From Alphaproteobacteria bacterium (GTDB lineage Bacteria > Myxococcota_A > UBA796 > GCA-2862545): a stretch of 64,000 nucleotides of DNA. The notes below the pieces were generated by a model that worked only from the letters and a program-made list of their open reading frames with translations, did no database searches and was not told the DNA's origin. Positions 35,141 to 43,158 of the stretch are shown piece by piece. The stretch's first letter is position 1, and the number at the start of each line of letters is the position of its first letter. Where the stretch lies: positions 1 through 64,000 of the forward strand of contig JACKEQ010000033.1 in NCBI GenBank assembly GCA_020632885.1, given 5' to 3'. Made by a program: the position numbers and the translations under genes.

Positions 35141-36021
35141 TCAGCGGTGGATCGTTCCTCCACCACCCCGGAAGTCCGATCCTCCGCCGAGGTCGGGCTC
35201 TTCGGGCAGGGCGTTGGACGGCCGGACCCTCGGGGCGACCTGCACGGTGGGCGCATCGGCCTTGCCGGTGCCGACCTCGAGGGCCCGCTCGACCTCGGGG
35301 GGCAGCTTGCCACCCTCGGGTGGCGTGGTGGCCTGGGCGAGCAGTTGCTCGATCGTGGGCACGAGCTCCGGCCGATGCTGGCTCAGCATGCGGCCCACGC
35401 GACCGTTCATCGCGGAGCTCGCGATGTAGACGCGACGGGCCCACGCCTCCACCACGGCGGGGTCGGGCTGCTCGGTCCTCGCGAGCGCAGCTGCCATCGT
35501 GGCCTCGATCCAGACGTCGTGTGCGAGCTCGTCGGCCACCGTGGGTGCACCCTTGAGGTCGGTGATCACCTCGCGCATCAGATCCTTGTCGTCCGAGCTG
35601 GCCCAGGCGGACAGCCTGTACCCCACGCCGTCGGCGGCCTCGCGGTACCAGAGCGGGACCTTCTCGTCCTCCTTGGTCCACGCGATCGGCGGATCGCCCG
35701 GGAGGGGCCAGCCGCGCAGGTGGTTCTCGAGCTCCGGCAGACGCGACCAGTCGTCGAGGGTGAGCCCGTCGAGCGCGGCGCCGTGGGTGTTCCCGAAGCA
35801 GTACCAGGCCTGCGAGTAGAGCTTGGCGTGGTCGGGCGACACCCCATGGCGTCCTGCACCGCGGAGAGGCTCTCGGCGCACTTCTGATCACGGGCCGCCT
35901 GCACCGCGCGGAACATGTGCTGCCCACCGGGCGGCGACTGCAGGTAGCGCGCCGGACGATGCGGGAGGCGGCGGGGCGCCTTGGGCACGTCGAGCACCAG
36001 GACGTGCTCACCGTCGCCCAT
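35141..36021 (-). CDS. Unknown protein, frame broken near 35,845
   Basis: The N-terminus starts ATG 36021 (MGDGEHVLVLDVPKAP), overlapping the PP2C gene stop by 14 nt. The frame reads to AVQDAMG, then the continuing sequence (VSPDHAKLYSQAWYCFGN and on to a Gly-rich C-terminus) is in the -1 frame. A missing G in the GGGG at about 35842-35847 would restore one 293-residue protein. The body is helical with Trp-rich segments. No family recognised. Its coupling to the phosphatase suggests a related role (inference). Confidence 0.6.
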
Positions 36022-37288
36022 GGGTGTGGGAGAGGGTCACCGGCTGGGGCGTGGGATCCGGACCGGGAACGGGGTCGGGCTGCGCCTGCGGGGCCGGCTG
36101 CGTGCCGTCGATCGCGAGCTGCGTGAGGTCGCCACCACCGATGGGGTCGTCGACGTCACCGGAGGGCCGGGTGACGAAGAAGGCCGCACCGAGACCACCC
36201 AGCGCCAGCACGCCCACGGCCGCGAGGGCGAGGGCGGGCTTGAGGATCCGGGAGCCACCCTCGTCTTCCTGGGACGAGCGCTTGCGCGAGATGGGCTTGG
36301 GCGTGGCGCCCTTGGCCGACCCGTCCTCGCCGCGGTTCCGGGGCGAGATGTCCTGCGTGGTCGGCGGAGCCTGGTCGCGCCCGGGGGCGGAGGGCTCGGT
36401 GCCGTAGGACGCGGGGTCGGAGAGCGGCTCGTAGTCGTCCTCCTCCTCGGGGATGATCGTGCCGCCACCCAGGAAGTTGGTGGCGGAGAGGGAGTCCTCG
36501 ATCGCCTTCTGCTCGGGCAACGGCGAGGCGGGCATGGAGTCGGCATCGCCGACGATCACCGCGACGGCCGTGGCGTTGTCGTCGCCCTCGCGCGCCTCCA
36601 CGATGTCGAGCACGTGATTGATCCCCGGCTCGGGGTTGGACCAATCGATGCTTCCGAGCTCCCAGTCCGTGACGACGCCGTGCACACCGTCGGAACAGAG
36701 CAGGATGACGTCGTTGTCGGCGAGCTCGATGGGCTCGGCCAGCTCGACCTCGACCTGGCGCTCGACGCCGAGGGACCGCGAGAGCACGTGGGCCTCGGGG
36801 TGCGTCGCGGCGTCCTCGGGGGAGAGGAGCTCGGCGTCCACGAAGAGGTTGACCATCGTGTGGTCGCGCGTGACCTGGACGGCCTGCCCCTCGTTGATCA
36901 GGTAGGCCCGGCTGTCTCCGACGTGCGCCACGTGGGCCGTGCCGTCGTCGGTGATCACCGCGGCGACGGCGGTGGTGCCCATGCCCATGAGACGATGGTT
37001 CTTCCGGGCGGCCTCGTAGATCGCCTGGTTGGCGCGCTCGAGCGCGGCGCGGAGCGCGTTGCCGTGATCGCCGCGCACCTCCTTCATCGCCTCGTGGACC
37101 GTGCGGACGGCGAGCGTGGACGCCTGTGCCCCGCCGACGTGCCCACCCATCCCGTCGCACACGATGGCGAGGGTGTAGCCGTCGAAGGGGAAGACTCCAT
37201 AAGAGTCCTGGTTCTCCGAGCGCTTTCGCTGCTCGCTGCGGTAGCCGAAGGCCCTCTTCAAGCTCTCCTCCAGCCCTGAACTTACCAC
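36008..37288 (-). CDS. PP2C-family protein phosphatase with a C-terminal membrane helix
   Basis: About 426 residues. The PPM/PP2C fold is complete: KRSENQDSYGVF, DGMGGHVGG, GTTAVAAVI, HVGDSRAYLI, LCSDGVHGVV and EGDDNATAV, which hold the Mg/Mn-binding aspartates. After the catalytic domain comes an acidic then basic linker, a transmembrane helix (ALALAAVGVLALGGLGAAFF) and a Pro-rich periplasmic tail. It dephosphorylates Ser/Thr and would oppose kinases such as the one at 17971. The start is uncertain: GTG 37288 is used, and a TTG slightly downstream follows a GGAGGAG. Confidence 0.87.
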   Translation of the reverse strand: MVSSGLEESLKRAFGYRSEQRKRSENQDSYGVFPFDGYTLAIVCDGMGGHVGGAQASTLAVRTVHEAMKEVRGDHGNALRAALERANQAIYEAARKNHRLMGMGTTAVAAVITDDGTAHVAHVGDSRAYLINEGQAVQVTRDHTMVNLFVDAELLSPEDAATHPEAHVLSRSLGVERQVEVELAEPIELADNDVILLCSDGVHGVVTDWELGSIDWSNPEPGINHVLDIVEAREGDDNATAVAVIVGDADSMPASPLPEQKAIEDSLSATNFLGGGTIIPEEEDDYEPLSDPASYGTEPSAPGRDQAPPTTQDISPRNRGEDGSAKGATPKPISRKRSSQEDEGGSRILKPALALAAVGVLALGGLGAAFFVTRPSGDVDDPIGGGDLTQLAIDGTQPAPQAQPDPVPGPDPTPQPVTLSHTHGRR

Positions 37289-37332
37289 TTCGCCCGGTGG
37301 AACGGCACCCCCGCATATGGATCCGGTCGCAA

Positions 37333-37338
37333 TACACT
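37333..37338 (+). promoter_or_regulatory. Candidate -10 of the gamma-glutamyltransferase gene
   Basis: TACACT fits TAnnnT, 17 nt before ATG 37356, in the short divergent gap shared with the PP2C gene. Confidence 0.3.
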
Positions 37339-37355
37339 GGCCCGGGAGGCGGACG

Positions 37356-39027
37356 ATGGTGTGGAGAGCGAAGCTGGGGCTCGTGGGGGTTTCGGTGGTG
37401 ATGTGCGCGGTGCTCGCTGGCGTCGCGCCTCCACCGGAGGTCGGGGTGGCGATGGTGGCCGCCGACCATCCGCTCGCGAGCCAGGCGGGTGCCGAGGCCC
37501 TGCGGCGCGGGGGGACTGCGGTGGACGCCGCCGTGGCCGCCGCTCTGAGCGCGGGCGTGGTGAACCCCGCCGGCAGTGGGCTCGGAGGCGGCGGGTTCGC
37601 CGTGGGAGCCGGGAAGGGCGACCCCTGGACCCTGGACTTCCGCGAGGTGGCGCCCGCCGCCGCCCACCGGGACATGTACGTGCACGACGGCAGGCCCGAT
37701 CCCGCGCAGTCCCGCGTGGGCGGGCTCGCCGTGGCCGTGCCCGGGAGAGCCGTGGGCTCGCGAAGCTCCTCGCGGACCACGGCAGGCTGCCGCCGGCGAC
37801 GGTCGCGGCTCCCGCCATCCGCCAGGCCACCGAGGGCTTCGTGGTGCTGCCGCACCTCGCCCATGCGCTCGAGAGCACGTCCTACGCGGCGGTCCGGAGG
37901 CTCTTCCAGGTGGGTGGACGCCTGGCGGGGGACGGTGACCGCGTGAAGCGCCCGGACCTCGCGAAGACCCTGAAGGCGTGGGCGAAGAGCGCGGGGAGGA
38001 CCTGCACGCCGGGCCTGGCGCGCGCTCCCTGGTGGCCGCGGCGCGCGGGGAGGGCGGCACGCTGGCGGACACGGATCTGGGCGCGTACACGCCGGTGTCC
38101 CGGGCTCCCCTGGTCGGTCGGTACGGCGACCTCACCCTGGTCACGATGGGGCCGCCGAGCTCGGGAGGGGTCGTGCTCCTCCAGGCCCTCGCGGTGCTCG
38201 AGGGCTACGACCTGGAGTCCCTCGGCCACAACAGCTCGGCCTACGTCCACCTCGTCACCGAGGTCCTCCAGCACGCGTACGCCGACCGTGCGCACCACCT
38301 CGGCGACCCGGACCACGTGGAGGTCCCCGTCGACCGGCTGCTGGCTCCCGAGCGCATCGAGGCGATCCGGCGCGCGATCTGGCCCGCGCGCACCTTCCCG
38401 CCCGACCACTACGGGCCGCTCATCGCGCCCCCCCGGGACGCCGGCACGCAGCACATCTCGGCGGTCGACCGGGACGGGATGTCGGTGGCCCTCACCACCA
38501 CGATCAACACGAGCTTCGGGTCCGGTGTGGTGGACCCGCGCACGGGCATCGTGCTGAACAACGAGATGGACGACTTCGCGGCCGCGCCGGGCACCCCGAA
38601 CGCCTACGGGCTCGTCGGCGACGAGCAGAACGCCATCGCGCCCGGGAAGCGCCCGCTGTCGAGCATGACGCCCACCGTCGTCCTCGACGCCGACGGGAAG
38701 GTCCTCATGAGCATCGGGGCGAGCGGGGGGAGCACGATCATCAGCGCGGTGCTCCAGGTCCTCCTCGACGTGGTGGTGTTCGACATGGATCCCCAGGAGG
38801 CCGTGGCGGCCCCCCGGTTCCACCACCAGTGGCAGCCCTCCAAGCTCTGGCTGGAGCCCGGGTTCCCCCTCGACGTGCAGAGGGCCCTCGAGTCCATCGG
38901 TCACACCGTGACCGTGCGGCCGGGCTTCTCCAGCGTGCAGCTCGTGGTGCGCGCGGAGGAGGGGCGGTACGAGGGGGGCGCCGACCCCCGGAAGGGCGGG
39001 TGGCCGGCCAGGGAGGCATCGCGATGA
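37356..39027 (+). CDS. Gamma-glutamyltransferase family protein, two frame breaks
   Basis: The composite product is about 556 residues. The exported N-terminus (MVWRAKLGLVGVSVVM) and the DHPLASQAGAEALRRGG and GSGLGGGGFAV blocks are in one frame. GLAKLLADHGRLPPA to KTLKAWA are in a second. EDLHAGPGARSLVAA to the end are in a third, open from 37978. Breaks lie at about 37741-37750 and 37990-38000, each fixable by one added G. The catalytic Thr context GTQHISAVD, TTTINTSFGSG and SIGASGG are intact. GGT cleaves gamma-glutamyl bonds such as those in glutathione. Either an assembly artefact or a pseudogene; the clean downstream coupling argues for the former. Confidence 0.75.
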
Positions 39028-41583
39028 GCTGGGTGGTGGTGAAGTACGGGGGCACGAGCGTCGCGACGGCGGCGAGCTGGGCCTCGATCGCCGCGCGGGT
39101 GCGGGAGCTCGAGGGTCACCGCGTGTGGATCACGGCCAGCGCGCTCTCGGGCGTGTCCAACCAGCTCGAGGCCGCCCTGGACGCGGCCGTCGCGGGGGCC
39201 CCGTCCACGGCCGTGCAGGACCTCACCGCCAGGCACCACGCCCTCGCGGCCGAGGTGGGCATCCCGGTGCCCCACGACCTCCAGGCCCTCCTGGACGACC
39301 TCCAGCGGCTCCTCGAGGGCATCCGGCTCACCGGGGAGGCCTCCGATCGCCTGCGGGCGCGGGTGATGAGCTTCGGCGAGCTCGCGGCGACGCGGCTGGG
39401 CACCGCGATCCTCGCGCACCATGGCCTGGACGCGCGCTGGGTGGACGCGCGGAAGGTGCTGCGCGCGCGGGCCCTCGAGCCCGGCGAGACCCACATCCGC
39501 GCCACGGTGCCCGTGGAGCGGGACCCCGAGCGCGTCGCACCCCTCGTGGGGGACGCTCCCGTCGTGCTCACCCAGGGGTTCATCGCCCGCGAGCCGGACG
39601 GGGCCACCGTGCTCCTCGGTCGGGGCGGGAGCGACACCTCGGCCAGCCTGTTCGGTGCGCTGCTCGGTGCCGAGCGGGTCGAGATCTGGACCGACGTGCA
39701 CGGCATGTTCACGAGCAACCCGCGCGAGATCCCCACCGCCCGCCTCGTGAAGCGCCTGGACTACCGGGAGGCCCAGGAGCTCGCCGCGATGGGCGCCAAG
39801 GTGCTCCACCCGCGGTGCCTGCCGCCGGTCGCGATGCACGGCATCCCGCTCGTCATCCGGAACACGCTGGATCCCCACGCTCCCGGCACCTCGATCGAGC
39901 GCGACACCTCGGATGCCGCTGCGGTCACGGCCGTCGTGCGGCGCACGGGCGTCACGCTGATCACGCTCTCCACCCTGGCCATGTGGGAGACGCCGGGCTT
40001 CCTGGCGGCCGCGTTCGCCCCCTTCGCGGACCTCGGGATCTCGGTGGACCTCGTGGCCACGAGCCAGTCGGCGGTCTCGGTCACGCTGGACCACGTCCCG
40101 GGAGGGACCGACGGTCAGGCGTTCCGCGCGCTGCTCAAGCGGCTCCGGGCCCTCGGCGAGGTACGGGTGGTCGCGCCGTGCGCGGTGGTGAGCATCGTCG
40201 GACGTCGCATCCGTGCCGTCCTGCACGAGCTGGGCGGAGCCTTCGCGGTGTTCCGGGAGCACGACGTGCACCTGGTGAGCGAGTCCAGCGAAGACCTGAA
40301 CCTCTCGTTCGTGGTGGACGAGGCGGACGCCCCGCGGCTCGTCCAGCGGCTCCACGGCGTGCTCTTCGCGCCCCAGGGCGACGATCCGCGGCTCGGGCCG
40401 AGCTGGGAGCAGCTCCAGGGTGCCGCGGCCACCGTGGTCTCCGCACCCCGGGAGCGCTGGTGGGTCGACGAGCGCGAGCGCCTCCACGCGCTCTGCCCCG
40501 AGGGGGCGCGCTACGCGTACGACCTGCGGGTGGTGCGCGCGCGTGCCCGGGCGCTGACGGGCACGCTGACGTCGGCGGGCCGTCTCTACTACGCGATGAA
40601 GGCCAACCCGCACCCGGCCGTGCTGGAGGTCGTGGCTTCCGAGGGGCTCGGGCTCGAGTGCGTGTCGATCGGGGAGGTCCGTCGCGTGCGGGAGGTGCTC
40701 GGCGACGAGGTGCCCATCCTGTTCACGCCCAACTTCTGCGACGTGCGCGAGTACGACGAGGCCTACGGGCTCGGCGCGGAGGTGACCATCGACGGCCCCG
40801 ACGTGCTGGCGCTCGCTCCCGACACGTTCCGCGGACGACCGGTGGGCGTGCGGGTGGATCCGGGCGGCGGTGCGGGGCACCACGAGAAGGTCGTGACCGC
40901 CGGGGCCCACGCGAAGTTCGGCCATCCGGTCCGCGCGCTGGCGTCCGTGGTGGAGGCCGCCGCGGCGATCGGCGCGCCCATCGTCGGACTGCACGCCCAC
41001 GTGGGCAGCGGGATCCTCGAGCCGGGCGCATGGCTACGCACGGGGACCGTGCTGGCGGAGGCCGCACGATCCCTGGCAGACCTCCGCTGGATCGATCTCG
41101 GCGGGGGGCTCGGCGTGGTCGAGCGGCCCGGTCAGCAGCCCCTCGACCTCGAGGCGGTCGACCGGAGCCTGCAGTCGCTCCGTCCATCGCTCCGTCCCGG
41201 CGTGGAGCTCCGCCTGGAGCCCGGCCGCTTCCTGGTGAGCGAGGCGGGCGGGCTTGCTCGTCGCGCGCGTCACGCAGGTCCGCGACAAGGGCGGCGTGCG
41301 GTTCGTCGGGCTGGCCACGGGCATGAACAGCCTGATCCGGCCCGCGCTGTACGGCGCCTGGCACGGCATCCACAACCTCACCCGGCTGGACGAGCCCGCG
41401 ACGGGCTACGCCCACGTGGTCGGGCCGATCTGCGAGACCGGCGACATCCTGGGCCGCGATCGGCTGTTGCCCGAGACGGTGCCCGGCGATCTCGTGGTGA
41501 TCGAGAACGCCGGGGCCTACGGGCGGGCCATGAGCTCCTGGTACAACGACCGGGCCCCGGCCCACGTGGTGGTGCTCGAGTAG
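39024..41583 (+). CDS. Bifunctional aspartate kinase / diaminopimelate decarboxylase (frame break near 41,252)
   Basis: The fusion runs the first and last steps of lysine synthesis in one chain of about 852 residues. The aspartokinase half (1 to about 460) has KYGGTSVATAAS, SALSGVSNQL, TDVHGMFTSNPREIPTA and two ACT-like repeats. The decarboxylase half (from about 475) has the PLP lysine K526 in YYAMKANPHP, then HAHVGSGI and EPGRFLVSEAG. At about 41247-41256 the frame shifts; LLVARVTQVRDKGG to NDRAPAHVVVLE continues in the next frame to 41583. Without the shift the tail is junk running to 41702. Starts ATG 39024 inside the GGT stop. Similar fusions are known in some gammaproteobacteria. Confidence 0.88.
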
Positions 41584-41584
41584 G

Positions 41585-41959
41585 TCAGTGGGCCTGCTGG
41601 GCCTCGTGCTCGGCGATCTTCTGGCGGACCTCGTCCATGTCGAGGTCCTTCACCTGCTTCAGCAGGTCCTCGAAGGCTGGGGGCGGCAGGGCACCGGGCT
41701 GACGGAACACCAGGATCTGGTCGCGGAACACCATGAGCGTGGGGATGCTCGTGATGCCGAGCTGCGCGGAGAGCATCTGCGCCTTCTCGGTGTCGATCTT
41801 CCCGAACACCACGTCGGCGTGCTTCTCGCTCGCGGCCTCGAACGTGGGGGCGAAGGCGCGGCAGGGGCCGCACCAGCTCGCCCAGAAGTCGAGCACCACC
41901 ATGGAGTTGTCGTCGATCGTGGACTGGATGTTGGCTTCGTTGACTTCGATGGTGGCCAT
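41585..41959 (-). CDS. trxA: Thioredoxin
   Basis: A 124-residue cytoplasmic thioredoxin with active site WASWCGPC, the cis-proline SIPTL and DTEKAQ. A 15-residue charged C-terminal extension follows the normal fold. AGGAGG precedes ATG 41959. General protein disulfide reductase by family. Confidence 0.92.
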   Translation of the reverse strand: MATIEVNEANIQSTIDDNSMVVLDFWASWCGPCRAFAPTFEAASEKHADVVFGKIDTEKAQMLSAQLGITSIPTLMVFRDQILVFRQPGALPPPAFEDLLKQVKDLDMDEVRQKIAEHEAQQAH

Positions 41960-41968
41960 GTGGCCCTC

Positions 41969-42400
41969 CTAGGGTGCTGTCGCCATCGCGGCGCGAATGG
42001 CTTCGACGCGGCGCCGGTTGACGCCGAGATCGCTGTGGCCCACCCGGCTCGCCGAGCGGATTTGGGCGACGTCTCCGTCCAGTCGGACCTCGACGTCGTC
42101 GGTGAACCGCAGGAGCGCGGTCTTGAACGTGTAGTGGCGGTAATCGGTCGTGGCGGTGACCCGCTGTACCCTCGGCATCGCGAGGATCGCGGCATCGAGG
42201 CGCTCCCAGGCTCCACCCGCATCCTCGCCGAGGTGGATCGGCTCGATGTGGTGCTCCTCGTCGTCCGCCGGCGCCAGGCTGCTGACGCAGTTCGGCGTGG
42301 TGGGGCAGGGGAGCATGCCGACGACGGGGACCCGTGCGCAGGCAGTGAGCAACAGGAGCGGTGACATGAGCAGTCCTACGCACGGCGCGCGCCGTCGCAC
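41969..42400 (-). CDS. DUF1499-family lipoprotein
   Basis: A 143-residue protein with n-region RRR and lipobox LLLLTAC. The signature PTTPNCVSS, FTDDVEVRLDGD, IRSASRVGHSDLG and NRRRVEAIR marks DUF1499, a family of unknown function. GTG 42400 is preferred because it keeps the positively charged signal region; ATG 42367 would start within it. Just upstream of and probably co-transcribed with trxA. Confidence 0.8.
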   Translation of the reverse strand: MRRRAPCVGLLMSPLLLLTACARVPVVGMLPCPTTPNCVSSLAPADDEEHHIEPIHLGEDAGGAWERLDAAILAMPRVQRVTATTDYRHYTFKTALLRFTDDVEVRLDGDVAQIRSASRVGHSDLGVNRRRVEAIRAAMATAP

Positions 42401-42460
42401 ACCCCCCAGGACACCTCGTCACCCTATGTCTCCGCGGTTCCGGGTCGGTGCGGCCCACGG

Positions 42461-42466
42461 TATGCT
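42461..42466 (+). promoter_or_regulatory. Candidate -10 of the membrane protein gene at 42489
   Basis: TATGCT fits TAnnnT, 23 nt before ATG 42489, with a weak TTCCGG at 17 bp upstream. Confidence 0.35.
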
Positions 42467-42488
42467 CGCCGGGAAGTCGAGGTGTTCC

Positions 42489-43006
42489 ATGGACGAAGAG
42501 ACCAAGCGCCTCTGGGCGAAGCGCGCTGGCGCTGGCCTGGCGGCCTTCCTGGGCCTGCTGGTGCTGGTGTGGCTGTTCATGCCCACCTCCACCGGCCCCA
42601 GGTCACGGCCGCAGGCCGTCGGGGAGCTCGACGCACCGGGCGAAGGTGCGCGGAAGAAGGTGGTGCAGATGGCTTCCGTCGCGCCTGCCGACGAGCCGGT
42701 GGAGCTCGAGGACGACCCGAACATCCCGGTGGTCACGCCGAACTGCAAGCTCCTCGTGGGCTACGAGCGGCGCAAGGTCCCCAGTACTCCATCCTCGACA
42801 CCCTGCGCGACAGCTCGATGCGGTTCGACGAGGACGATCTGGCGTGCCTCACGGCCGCCGGCATCACCCCCGCGATCCTCGATCTCGCCGAGGCGCGCGT
42901 GGACTACAACAAGGCGCGCGGCATCAAGGGGAAGCCCGGGGTGAACCTCACCCTGGAGCACGAGACCTACCTCGCGCACCCCACCCATCCCGACAACCAG
43001 AAGTAG
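42489..43006 (+). CDS. Single-pass membrane protein, frame broken near 42,776
   Basis: Starts MDEETKRLWAKRAGAGLAAF, with a transmembrane helix at residues about 14-32, then an acidic linker and CKLLVGYERRK. The continuing sequence GPQYSILDTLRDSSMRFDED to HPDNQK is one frame over. A missing G in AAGGTCCCC (about 42775-42778) would give one 172-residue protein. Not a recognised family. It precedes the pseudokinase gene by about 150 bp. Confidence 0.6.
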
Positions 43007-43122
43007 CTTCGCCCGCTGACCCCGGCGGACGATCGCGCCGCGCGGGCCCGCCAAGGTGGGCGCCCAAACCGCGTGCTGCGTGAGCCGCGGGGAACCCTCT
43101 CCGCCCCTCGGGTGCCCGCGTG

Positions 43123-43128
43123 TATCAT
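43123..43128 (+). promoter_or_regulatory. Candidate -10 of the pseudokinase gene
   Basis: TATCAT directly preceded by TG, 30 nt before ATG 43159. The upstream 115 bp to 43007 carry no recognised feature. Confidence 0.4.
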
Positions 43129-43158
43129 CCGGGGCGACCCGGGCGGATAGAGGTTTTG

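Noticed and set aside
38901..41000. A 699-codon minus-strand open frame
   Set aside because: Antisense to the aspartokinase half of the fusion gene, with no recognisable domain; a GC-rich shadow.
41254..41702. C-terminal 150 codons of the uninterrupted aspartokinase/decarboxylase frame
   Set aside because: After the break at about 41252 they are Arg/Gly/Ala shadow sequence, while the next frame continues the decarboxylase exactly.
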